Assembly: GCA_964415445.1 (NCBI GenBank)
Contig: CAYQAE010000027.1
Coordinates: 14,313 to 20,705, forward strand
Length of the DNA: 6,393 nucleotides
Source: CAYQAE01 sp964415445 [NCBI: uncultured archaeon]
Lineage (GTDB): Archaea > CAYQAE01
Direction: 5' to 3'
Positions 1-5,962 of this stretch are shown one piece after another (the stretch's first letter is position 1; every line of letters begins with the position of its first letter). The notes beneath the pieces were generated by a model. It was not told where the DNA came from. It searched no databases and saw only the letters and a list, made by a program, of their open reading frames with translations. The translations under genes were made by a program, and so were the position numbers.

Positions 1-1
1 T

Positions 2-1777
2 TTGTTTAATTCACCACCTACTCTATCTACTATAAATTTTAGTACAAATGATTTTAAAACAAAAGAGAGTTTCAAAATAAAGGTAATAGTTTTAGATGCA
101 TCAGGAATTGAGAGAGTATATGCAAAAATAACAAAACCAAACGGGGAACAAGAAGAAATTGAATTTAGTCCATCTGATGGAGATGAATGGATTGGTATTT
201 TTGAACCACAAAAAAGTGGAGAATATGCAATAACAGTTTATGCTCAAGATTATGAAGGCAATAATAATCATATCTCAAAAACAATAACAGTCTCTAAAGA
301 TCAACTTTCATTTTTCTCTAAATATATTAATATATTTCTTATTATAATTGCTATGGGGATTGCTGCAACAATTGGATCAGTTGCAGTAATAAAAAGAGGA
401 GGTCAAACTCTACCTTCAGATCTACTACCTCAAGAAGAAAAAGCTCCTGATAAATACATAAAATTAAAATCAAAAAATGAAAAAGAAAAATATATTCCTA
501 AAGATGGAAAAATATCAAGTGGTATTACTACTTTTGATAAAGATATTTTGGCAGGAGGTATACCTAAAAATTATGTTCTAAGTCTAGCTTCTCCTGATAC
601 TGATGAATCAGATTTAGTTATCACAAGATATATTCGGGAGGGATTAGAGCACGGAGAGCAATGTATTTTAGTTACAGATGTTCTTACTCCACTTATGGAG
701 AATACATTAGAAGATTATCCTCAATCTTTAACTGTAATTTTGGCAACACATGATACACCAAAGAACCAAAATATTATGTTATGTGAGCCAGGTGTTACTT
801 CAATTAGCCTTGCAATGACAAAAGCAGCATCAATGAATCACAATAAAGTTGATAGAATAGTTTTAACAGTTGTCTCACCCATACTTCATAATCCTACAAC
901 TCGATCCAGCGTCCGTGAATTTTTAAAACACCTCAAAACTCGAGCTAAAAAGTATAATGCAACAGTAATTACTACTTTAAATACTGATATTTTAGATGAG
1001 GAGATGATCAGTCAAGTTTCTGATCAATTTGATGGTCAATTTTTGATAAAACAATATTCAAGTGGTTTATATTTGTCTGTAGAAAAATTATCAGGTGTAA
1101 ATTATTCTGATAAAGCCCTATTGTTAGATCGATCAAATTTAACTAAAATTTTAGTTAAAAAACAACCAAAAAATGTAAAATCATATAAAACTCCTAAAAT
1201 TGAAGAAGAGACTCCTTCAAAAATTAAAAAACCTAAAATTAAACCTGAAAAGCCACAAGAGATAATTATAAGAAAAGCAAAAAAGTTGCCAGATGTTATT
1301 GTTAAAAATAAAAAAATAGGAAAACATGCATCTCAACTTTGGGAACAAATTAATGATAAAAGATCTATTTCAAGTTTAGCACAGAAGTTAGATATCAAGG
1401 AGAAAAAGGTAGCTAAATTAATTTCATTTTTACAAAAACATGATTTAGTTGAAAAATCAACTGAAAGTCAGAAAAAAGATCGCAAAGACGTTGAAGACAA
1501 ATTAAAAGGAATAATGGAGAAACCTAATAAAAAGTTAAAAACTTCTAAAAAAGAAGTAGTGATAAAGCTTAAAGATACTCTGCCTATTGTTATTAAAAGT
1601 AATAAAGTAATAGGCAAATCTGCATCTAAATTATGGGATGAAATAAATAATAAAAAATCAATTGAAGATTTAGCTAATGTTTTGGATATGAAACCCCAAA
1701 AAATACATAAAATAATCTCATTTTTACAAAAACATGATTTAGCTAAAATAGAAAAAATTCCAAATCATCAGTTATAA
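2..1777 (+). CDS. Membrane-anchored pseudo-KaiC protein with Ig-like outer domain and two C-terminal winged-helix-like repeats (5' partial)
   Basis: The reading frame is open at the left edge, and an Ig-like domain begins at once without a signal peptide, so the N-terminus probably lies outside the window. Numbering from base 2: residues about 5-97 are a beta-rich Ig-like domain; 108-130 form one hydrophobic helix followed by Lys-Arg, which puts the remainder in the cytoplasm. Residues about 170-385 follow the KaiC/RecA-like pattern (SGITTFDKDILAGGIPK, then REGLEHGEQCILVTD). The Walker A position reads ASPDTDESD (196-204), with Glu where the catalytic Lys should be, and the Walker B Asp position is Thr289, so ATP hydrolysis is unlikely. 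A Lys/Pro-rich linker leads to two 56-residue repeats (429-484, 527-582) that look like winged helices; a PqqD-like fold is an alternative. A receptor or scaffold role is inference. The next gene starts 33 bases downstream. Confidence 0.85.
   Translation: MFNSPPTLSTINFSTNDFKTKESFKIKVIVLDASGIERVYAKITKPNGEQEEIEFSPSDGDEWIGIFEPQKSGEYAITVYAQDYEGNNNHISKTITVSKDQLSFFSKYINIFLIIIAMGIAATIGSVAVIKRGGQTLPSDLLPQEEKAPDKYIKLKSKNEKEKYIPKDGKISSGITTFDKDILAGGIPKNYVLSLASPDTDESDLVITRYIREGLEHGEQCILVTDVLTPLMENTLEDYPQSLTVILATHDTPKNQNIMLCEPGVTSISLAMTKAASMNHNKVDRIVLTVVSPILHNPTTRSSVREFLKHLKTRAKKYNATVITTLNTDILDEEMISQVSDQFDGQFLIKQYSSGLYLSVEKLSGVNYSDKALLLDRSNLTKILVKKQPKNVKSYKTPKIEEETPSKIKKPKIKPEKPQEIIIRKAKKLPDVIVKNKKIGKHASQLWEQINDKRSISSLAQKLDIKEKKVAKLISFLQKHDLVEKSTESQKKDRKDVEDKLKGIMEKPNKKLKTSKKEVVIKLKDTLPIVIKSNKVIGKSASKLWDEINNKKSIEDLANVLDMKPQKIHKIISFLQKHDLAKIEKIPNHQL
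1286..1453 (+). repeat. C-terminal domain repeat, copy 1
   Basis: First of two 56-residue domain copies in the membrane pseudo-KaiC protein. It begins LPDVIVKNKKIGKHASQLW and ends ISFLQKHDLVE. A short beta-hairpin-like stretch is followed by helices in a winged-helix or PqqD-like pattern. By hand alignment without gaps, 34 of 56 residues match copy 2, which lies exactly 294 bases downstream. Confidence 0.85.
1580..1747 (+). repeat. C-terminal domain repeat, copy 2
   Basis: Second 56-residue copy, beginning LPIVIKSNKVIGKSASKLW and ending ISFLQKHDLAK, close to the protein's C-terminus. Bases 1718-1742 are identical to 1424-1448 in copy 1 (25 bases), including third codon positions. This suggests a fairly recent duplication or gene conversion between the copies. 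Confidence 0.85.
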
Positions 1778-1810
1778 ATAATAATTGAATGATATAAAGT
1801 GAGTTATAAT

Positions 1811-2662
1811 ATGAATCCTCAATCTAGAGATAAACCAGATGATATAAACGTTGATATGGAAGATGTATCATTTGAAGATCTTAAAAATAAAAAGAACAAT
1901 AGAGAATCTAATCCATCTAAAGATAAAGAAATTTCTTATCAATCTAGTCGTTCTGATAAAAAAGAGCAAAATTTTGATGATGTCTCTTTTGAAGATTTAA
2001 AAGATGGAAAAATTCAAAATAAGCCTAACAATTTAGTAGATAAAATTGAAAAAGAAAAAGAGATGATTTTAGATAATAAACCTCAAAAACCTAGCTTTGA
2101 TAGACCACAGCAAACTAAGCATACTCAATTACCACAAGATTTAGTAAAAAAAGATGAACTGCAAGAGATGTTAACTTCAAAATTAGGTTTAAGTGACGAG
2201 GTTAGTTTTGAAGATGCTTTTGTTGAAAAATTGAAAGATAAAGTTGTAGATTCACTCACCCAAAAACTTAAAGGTGAATTTAAATCTAAAAAAGAGTCTC
2301 CTAAATCTTATAATAAGATAAATTCATTGGATTCAGAAATTGATTCAATTAGGGGCAAACTTCAAAAGATAGAAGATGATAGAAGATCTTCAAAACCAAA
2401 AATTGATCAGATAAAATCAAAAACTGTGGATAGTTTTTTAGAAAAAGTATCAGGTAATTTTAAATCTAAAGCAAATTTATTAAATACAATTTCAGAAGAA
2501 AAAAGGAGAGATTCAAAATCATCTAAAGATCGAGGAATAGTCTCAAAAGATTTTGTTGCTAAAAAACAAGAAAAAGAGAAAGAAAAAAGAGATACTCAAA
2601 AAATGGAAAAGAACATTATGAATATCTTTAAAAAAATTCAAAAAAAATCGGATAATCATTAA
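1811..2662 (+). CDS. Charged, probably disordered protein with repeated (D/E)VSFED motifs
   Basis: I do not recognise a family. The 283-residue protein is dominated by Lys, Asp, Glu, Ser, Asn and Gln, has no membrane helix or signal peptide, and probably is mostly disordered with some helical, coiled-coil-prone stretches (for example near residues 165-185 and the C-terminal Lys/Glu-rich end). Three short motifs recur: DVSFEDLK at residues 18-25 and 57-64, and EVSFED at 130-135. A second repeat, VDS-x-x-x-K-x-x-G-x-FKSK, occurs at about 144-160 and 204-220. I chose ATG 1811 because GTGAG at 1799-1803 sits a plausible distance upstream; GTG 1799 is in frame and would add four residues. The gene lies between the pseudo-KaiC gene and the first V4R-like gene (11-base gap), suggesting a shared transcript. 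Being a partner of one of these neighbours is inference. Confidence 0.8.
   Translation: MNPQSRDKPDDINVDMEDVSFEDLKNKKNNRESNPSKDKEISYQSSRSDKKEQNFDDVSFEDLKDGKIQNKPNNLVDKIEKEKEMILDNKPQKPSFDRPQQTKHTQLPQDLVKKDELQEMLTSKLGLSDEVSFEDAFVEKLKDKVVDSLTQKLKGEFKSKKESPKSYNKINSLDSEIDSIRGKLQKIEDDRRSSKPKIDQIKSKTVDSFLEKVSGNFKSKANLLNTISEEKRRDSKSSKDRGIVSKDFVAKKQEKEKEKRDTQKMEKNIMNIFKKIQKKSDNH
1862..2215 (+). repeat. Three dispersed copies of a (D/E)VSFED coding motif
   Basis: DVSFEDLK is encoded at 1862-1885 and 1979-2002, and EVSFED at 2198-2215. The codons differ between copies (GTA/GTC/GTT for Val, TCA/TCT/AGT for Ser), so the peptide rather than the DNA is being kept. This fits a short linear binding motif in a disordered protein. 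Confidence 0.8.
2240..2470 (+). repeat. Pair of 17-residue repeats in the disordered protein
   Basis: Bases 2240-2290 and 2420-2470, spaced exactly 180 bases (60 residues), encode KVVDSLTQKLKGEFKSK and KTVDSFLEKVSGNFKSK. Nine of 17 residues match, and hydrophobic positions are kept, as in an amphipathic helix followed by a basic FKSK end. Confidence 0.65.
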
Positions 2663-2673
2663 TTTGTGATTTT

Positions 2674-3126
2674 ATGGCACCTCACAAAGTAAAAAATTGT
2701 GAATATTTTCTTTTGCCTTCTTTTTTATATTTTAAATTTTATACTTCGTCTGTCTCTGTATTTGGAGAGGAGGCTAAAAATATTATTTATGCTCTATTTA
2801 AAAATGCGGGTCAGGATTTAGGTAAAAATTTGTATAATTCTAAAATATTAGATCCTACTTCTTATTTGAATAAATTAGGATGGGGCAAGATTATTGTTCA
2901 AAGATATTCTAAAAAGATTGAAATCAAGGTCAAGGAATCTCCTCATCATGGTCCATTTAAAGATAAAAAATATCGAAAAAAGGTAGATTTTCACCTAAGC
3001 GGTTTTTTTGCAGGTCTATTTAGTGAATTATACCAAAAAAATTATGATTGTGAGGAAAAAGTTTGTTTTTTAGAAAATTTAGATTCATGTACTTTTGAGT
3101 GTAGGAAGAATAAAAATGATAGCTAA
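2674..3126 (+). CDS. V4R-like domain protein 1 (putative small-molecule-binding)
   Basis: A 150-residue soluble protein whose layout matches the V4R (4-vinyl reductase-like) domain: an amphipathic helix GEEAKNIIYALFKNAGQDLG (about 31-50), LGWGKIIVQ and a beta strand KIEIKVKESP (about 68-89), a Gly/Phe-rich helix SGFFAGLFSELY (about 109-120), then the cysteine-containing C-terminal hairpin. The Cys residues are 126, 131, 139 and 143. The V4R domain is known as a predicted binding domain for small hydrophobic ligands, sometimes with cysteines binding metal; here the ligand is unknown. ATG 2674 is preceded by TGTGATTTT, the same nine bases found directly before the queE start. It lies 11 bases after the disordered-protein gene, and the next V4R-like gene overlaps its end. 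Assignment to V4R rests on pattern recognition, not on a search. Confidence 0.75.
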   Translation: MAPHKVKNCEYFLLPSFLYFKFYTSSVSVFGEEAKNIIYALFKNAGQDLGKNLYNSKILDPTSYLNKLGWGKIIVQRYSKKIEIKVKESPHHGPFKDKKYRKKVDFHLSGFFAGLFSELYQKNYDCEEKVCFLENLDSCTFECRKNKNDS

Positions 3127-3595
3127 TATGGATTATAATGAGCTTAAAAAAGAGATTCAAAAAAAAGAGTCTATAATTGATATTGGAAAAGATCAATTTG
3201 AATTATTTCCTGCTTCTATTTTTTTAGATATATTGGTCTCAAATAAATCTTTTGGAGTTTTAGACGATTTTTGGCAAGATTTAGGTTCAAATATGTTTGA
3301 AAAAAAAATGAAAAATAAAAAGGCTCTTTTAGAATTTATAAAAAAAATATGCAAAAATATTGGATTTGGAGATATAAAAATAAAAATCAACAAGGATATA
3401 ATTTTGGGATATATGTCTTCAAAAAATTTTATGAAAAAATTTCCACGAGCCAAAAAAGATAGATGTTTGTGTTTTTCTTTAAATAATTTTATATTAGGAA
3501 TCTTAAAAAAACAGTTTGAAAAAGATGTAGTGATTGAAAAAAAAGCCTGTGTATTTGAAGGTAGTGAAATTTGTAAGTCAAAATTTGTGGTGTGA
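3116..3595 (+). CDS. V4R-like domain protein 2, divergent paralogue of the preceding gene
   Basis: A 159-residue, Lys/Phe/Ile-rich protein with the same order of elements as its neighbour: helix FGVLDDFWQDLGSNMFEKK, an IGFGDIKIKIN turn-strand, a helix SLNNFILGILKKQFEKD, and a C-terminal hairpin with Cys145 and Cys153. The C-x7-C spacing is identical to Cys131/Cys139 of protein 1. The first and last Cys of the neighbour's set of four are missing, so any metal site would differ. The chosen ATG 3116 has AGGA at 3103-3106 and overlaps the preceding stop by 11 bases; ATG 3128 and TTG 3095 are in-frame alternatives. queE starts four bases after its stop. Sequence identity to known V4R proteins looks weak, so the family call is moderate and the function unknown. 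Confidence 0.65.
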   Translation: MIANMDYNELKKEIQKKESIIDIGKDQFELFPASIFLDILVSNKSFGVLDDFWQDLGSNMFEKKMKNKKALLEFIKKICKNIGFGDIKIKINKDIILGYMSSKNFMKKFPRAKKDRCLCFSLNNFILGILKKQFEKDVVIEKKACVFEGSEICKSKFVV

Positions 3596-3599
3596 TTTT

Positions 3600-4385
3600 G
3601 TGGATGGATATATCTCAGAGATTTTTTCTTCATATCAGGGTGAAGGTGGAAGCGTTTTAGGATCTCAATTTGGAAAGAGACAGATATTTGTAAGATTTTT
3701 AGGCTGCAACCTATACTTAGATGGGAAAAAATGTGTATATTGTGATACGCCTCAAGCTCTTGATAAAGAAAATAAATCTTGCAGATTTCAAAAAAATTCT
3801 CACACTTTTGAATTTATTGAAAAAGCAAATCCCATATCAACAGAGGAGGTAGACAAAGAAATTGAAAATTTAAAAACATCAGATCTTCATTCAATTTCTT
3901 TTACTGGGGGTGAGCCACTATATCAAGTGGAATTTTTATGCGAAATTTCAAAAAATTTATCTAAATTTAATCTATATTTAGAGACCAACGGTGCCTTAAT
4001 AGATGCAGCAAAAAGATTAAGAGACAGTTTTGATTTTGTATGTGTAGATATTAAAGATGAAATTTCTAAAAATTGCAAAAATTTTAGAGAAATTGTAGAT
4101 TTAGAATTAGAAACTTGTAAGATTTTTTCAAAATCGAAGGCAGAAGTTTTTGCTAAATTGGTAGTTTCAAATGAGACAAAAATTGAAAATATAGAATATT
4201 ATGCTAAAAATTTATCTAAAATTAATGTTCCCCTAGCTATTCAAATAATTACACCATATGATGAAATCAATAGATATCCTACAAATAACCAACTCTTTGA
4301 ATTTACTCAAGTTGCTTCAAAATATTTAGGTGCAAAAAACGTATCTTTGTCATATCAAGCTCATAAGTATTTTGATCTGCTTTAG
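3600..4385 (+). CDS. queE: 7-carboxy-7-deazaguanine synthase (radical SAM)
   Basis: QueE is a radical SAM enzyme that rearranges 6-carboxytetrahydropterin to 7-carboxy-7-deazaguanine, which QueC then turns into preQ0; archaea use preQ0 for archaeosine in the tRNA D-loop. The protein (261 residues) opens with the QueE signature ISEIFSSYQGEGG. Cys36, Cys45 and Cys48 form a CX8CX2C [4Fe-4S] motif rather than the common radical SAM CX3CX2C; altered spacing is known in QueE proteins. CDTPQ follows, then FTGGEPL (101-107) and ETNG (128-131) for SAM binding, and a C-terminal IQIITPYDE. GTG 3600 is chosen because it directly follows TGTGATTTT, as before the V4R-like gene; TTG 3585 and TTG 3534 are in frame but overlap the upstream gene. 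It is the last gene of the plus-strand cluster and converges on the winged-helix gene with a 6-base gap. No queC, queD or transglycosylase gene is in the window. Confidence 0.95.
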   Translation: MDGYISEIFSSYQGEGGSVLGSQFGKRQIFVRFLGCNLYLDGKKCVYCDTPQALDKENKSCRFQKNSHTFEFIEKANPISTEEVDKEIENLKTSDLHSISFTGGEPLYQVEFLCEISKNLSKFNLYLETNGALIDAAKRLRDSFDFVCVDIKDEISKNCKNFREIVDLELETCKIFSKSKAEVFAKLVVSNETKIENIEYYAKNLSKINVPLAIQIITPYDEINRYPTNNQLFEFTQVASKYLGAKNVSLSYQAHKYFDLL

Positions 4386-4391
4386 ATTAAT

Positions 4392-4814
4392 TTATTCTTC
4401 TTTGGGATTGATCTTTAGAGAAATAGATATTGGCATTTTTTCTTTTAGTTTAATTTCTTTTGAAAATTGATTTGGAATTTCTATCTTTAGTCTAAGTCCC
4501 CCTGCAGATGCTTTAATAATTTTAAGTCCGCTTTCTTCTACTATTTCGGTTATATTACCTAATACATCTATTAAATGATCTGCATCATATGATTTAGCTG
4601 TTTTTACTTTTTTTGGTTCTACATATTCTACAGTATAAGTCCAACGACTTTGATGTAATATTTTTTTGCGATTTAAAAGCCCTTTATCTTCTAAATCTCT
4701 AGTGACTATTGATACAGTTTTACTATCTAACCCCGAGAGTTTTGGTATTTCAGATTGAATTAATTCTTTTTTTTCTTTAACTACATCCATAATTTTTTTT
4801 TCATTCTCATCCAA
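4392..4814 (-). CDS. Winged-helix DNA-binding protein (MarR-like, possible autoregulator)
   Basis: A 140-residue protein with an N-terminal winged-helix domain: helix NEKKIMDVVKEKKE, helix SEIPKLSGLD, recognition helix SKTVSIVTRDLEDKGLL, and a wing NRKKILHQSRWTYTVEYV. The arrangement resembles archaeal MarR-type or TFIIIC-B-block-like winged helices. Residues about 75-140 are mixed helix/strand (ADHLIDVLGNITEIVEE, then alternating strands) and could be a dimerisation or ligand domain; I do not recognise it. TTG 4814 is preferred because AGGTG lies six bases upstream, the same spacing as at rps3ae. GTG 4823 would add three residues but uses the GTG inside that Shine-Dalgarno match and would need leaderless initiation. 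A near-palindrome at 4846-4866 overlaps its promoter, consistent with autoregulation (inference). It is divergent from rps3ae and convergent with queE. Confidence 0.88.
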   Translation of the reverse strand: MDENEKKIMDVVKEKKELIQSEIPKLSGLDSKTVSIVTRDLEDKGLLNRKKILHQSRWTYTVEYVEPKKVKTAKSYDADHLIDVLGNITEIVEESGLKIIKASAGGLRLKIEIPNQFSKEIKLKEKMPISISLKINPKEE

Positions 4815-4821
4815 AAATACC

Positions 4822-4826
4822 ACCTA
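4822..4826 (-). promoter_or_regulatory. Ribosome binding site of the winged-helix gene
   Basis: AGGTG on the minus strand, complementary to the archaeal 16S 3' end pattern, six bases before TTG 4814. It overlaps the alternative GTG start at 4823 and is the reason to prefer TTG. Confidence 0.55.
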
Positions 4827-4843
4827 AAGTAAATAGCATTATT

Positions 4844-4851
4844 ATTTATAA
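4844..4851 (-). promoter_or_regulatory. Candidate TATA box of the winged-helix gene
   Basis: Minus-strand TTATAAAT, about 20-30 bases ahead of the predicted start. Transcription from it would begin around base 4820, giving almost no leader. A second TATA-like TTATAAGT (4859-4866, minus) would give a leader of roughly 25 bases that includes the AGGTG. The DNA is so A+T-rich that neither can be preferred firmly. Confidence 0.35.
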
Positions 4852-4866
4852 GGATAATACTTATAA
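4846..4866. promoter_or_regulatory. 21-bp near-palindrome, candidate operator
   Basis: Arms TTATAAG (4846-4852) and CTTATAA (4860-4866) are perfect inverted repeats around a 7-base spacer that is itself partly symmetric. The site covers the candidate TATA elements of the minus-strand winged-helix gene. Size and symmetry suit a dimeric winged-helix protein, so autorepression is a reasonable hypothesis. An extra TTATAA half-site lies at 4873-4878. Confidence 0.45.
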
Positions 4867-5060
4867 TAATGTTTATAATTCCAAGTTTATTTTTAAATTA
4901 ATATAAATTTAGATTGAGTATTTGTGCGGTATTTTTGTCAAAATAATTTACATTAAATATGTTATATTCAAAATTAAAATAATTAAGCAATTTTTAAAGA
5001 TAAAAAATAGAAATAAGAGCAGAATTATTCAAATTTTTTTATTTTAAAAATCTCAAAACA

Positions 5061-5070
5061 ATATATAAAG
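5061..5070 (+). promoter_or_regulatory. TATA box of rps3ae
   Basis: ATATATAAAG is a good archaeal TATA element. Initiation some 25 bases downstream would fall near 5090, giving a short leader of about 20 bases that contains the GGGAG ribosome binding site. That TSS also argues against an in-frame TTG at 5094 as the start. Confidence 0.6.
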
Positions 5071-5100
5071 TTTTTTGTCGGAGTCAAATTAATTTGTTAA

Positions 5101-5105
5101 GGGAG
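5101..5105 (+). promoter_or_regulatory. Ribosome binding site deciding the rps3ae start
   Basis: GGGAG six bases before TTG 5112. The TTG at 5094 lies upstream of this site and has no such match. Confidence 0.65.
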
Positions 5106-5111
5106 ATTAGT

Positions 5112-5690
5112 TTGGCAAGAAAAGCAAAAAAAGACCCATGGAAAAGAAAAGAATGGTATAGTATCACTACACCTGATTTTTTAGGATCAAAAGATATAGG
5201 TGATACTCCTGCAGATGATCCACAATATGTAAAGGGAAGAATCGTTAGGACATCTTTGAGGGATCTCACAGGTAATTTTAGAAAATATTATGTAAAATTG
5301 TTCTTTAAAGTAAATGAGATCAAAGGTAATAAGGCAAAAACTAATTTTATAGGTCATGATTTAACTAGAGATTATATTCAAAGTATTATTAGAAGAATTA
5401 CAAGTAGAATCGATGATGTTGTTGAAGTTAGAACAAAAGATAGAGCCAAAATAAGAGTAAAAAGTTCTATTTTTACACGAAGGAGAGTTAATAGTTCTAA
5501 AAAAGCCGAAATTCGCAAAAAAATGAGAGAGTTAATTCAAGAGAGAGCAAAAAAAACTAAAATGACAGACATGGTAACAGGCATGATTGAAGGCAAAATT
5601 GCAAAGGAATTAAATGATGCTATCAAAAAATTATGTCCAACAAACCGAGCAGAAATAAAAAAGAGTGAAGTATTAGAACAAGCTAGTTAG
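5112..5690 (+). CDS. rps3ae: Small ribosomal subunit protein S3Ae (eS1)
   Basis: A structural protein of the 30S subunit, found in archaea and eukaryotes. The 192 residues cover the whole family, from the basic start ARKAKKDPWKRKEWY through TPADDPQYVKGR, the DLTGNF segment, FIGHDLTRDYIQSIIRR, SRIDDVVEVRTKD and the basic helix KAEIRKKMRELIQERAK, to the typical ending RAEIKKSEVLEQ. Length is normal for archaeal members, and no frameshift is seen. TTG 5112 is chosen as start because GGGAG lies six bases upstream and the protein then begins with the family's usual MARK-type N-terminus; TTG 5094 would add LREIS-type residues not expected in the family. The gene stands alone, with its own TATA box, divergent from the winged-helix gene and convergent with the leuD-like gene. 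Confidence 0.97.
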   Translation: MARKAKKDPWKRKEWYSITTPDFLGSKDIGDTPADDPQYVKGRIVRTSLRDLTGNFRKYYVKLFFKVNEIKGNKAKTNFIGHDLTRDYIQSIIRRITSRIDDVVEVRTKDRAKIRVKSSIFTRRRVNSSKKAEIRKKMRELIQERAKKTKMTDMVTGMIEGKIAKELNDAIKKLCPTNRAEIKKSEVLEQAS

Positions 5691-5728
5691 TTTTTTGAAA
5701 TATTTAATTTCTATAAATTTTTGTTTTT
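5691..5728 (+). terminator. T-tract terminator region after rps3ae
   Basis: T6 directly after the stop (5691-5696), then T5-G-T5 at 5718-5728. Archaeal RNA polymerase terminates at such U-rich tracts without a required hairpin. Confidence 0.55.
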
Positions 5729-5754
5729 GGTTATTATACCTATTTTCAAAAATA

Positions 5755-5779
5755 AGTATAAATATATACTATGTTTTTT
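5755..5779 (+). terminator. Weak hairpin plus T6, possible second rps3ae terminator
   Basis: AGTATA (5755-5760) and TATACT (5765-5770) can pair with a 4-base AATA loop, followed by ATG and T6 (5774-5779). The stem is short and mostly A-T, so this is tentative. Confidence 0.3.
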
Positions 5780-5941
5780 AGCTTATTTTTCTAATATTTT
5801 TCAAAAACATTTTTTTTCTTAATATATAATTCATATTTATTTCATAAACACTGTTAAATACTCTTTTGTAAACTTTCTTTCATTTCTATATCAGTCTATA
5901 TATATTAGGTATATATTTGAATAAAAATAGATCTTAGACAT

Positions 5942-5962
5942 AATATATATTTTATATATATT
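5942..5962. repeat. Perfect 9-bp A+T inverted repeat
   Basis: AATATATAT (5942-5950) and ATATATATT (5954-5962) separated by TTT. The hairpin would be all A-T and weak. It lies about 70 bases beyond the stop of the minus-strand gene and could mark a terminator or may be compositional. Confidence 0.3.

Larger units (their letters stand above)
4827..5111. other. Divergent intergenic region, no gene seen
   Basis: Between the winged-helix gene and rps3ae. It holds the two promoters and the near-palindrome listed separately. The remaining part (about 4880-5055) is A+T-rich with only very short open frames (about 10 codons or fewer from ATG) and no tRNA-like or other G+C-rich RNA segment. Confidence 0.6.

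Noticed and set aside
2940-3126. Cysteine-rich end of V4R-like protein 1 as a separate zinc finger
   Set aside because: The cysteines fall in the known V4R C-terminal hairpin position and the paralogue keeps the same C-x7-C pair, so no separate domain is needed.
3534-3599. N-terminal extension of QueE from TTG 3534
   Set aside because: It would overlap the preceding gene by about 60 bases, the extra residues are not QueE-like, and GTG 3600 has a good leader and starts just before the QueE signature.
3193-3633. Minus-strand open frame of about 146 codons opposite the second V4R-like gene and the queE start
   Set aside because: It is antisense to well-supported genes; its Phe/Ser/Ile-rich composition is what the complement of Lys/Glu-rich A+T-rich coding DNA gives, and it has no recognisable domain.
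5094-5111. N-terminal extension of S3Ae from TTG 5094
   Set aside because: No Shine-Dalgarno match lies before it, it falls at about the expected transcription start, and the family normally begins at the residues encoded from 5112.
5084-5269. Minus-strand open frame of 61 codons opposite the start of rps3ae
   Set aside because: It lies antisense over a certain ribosomal protein gene and shows no family pattern or start signal.
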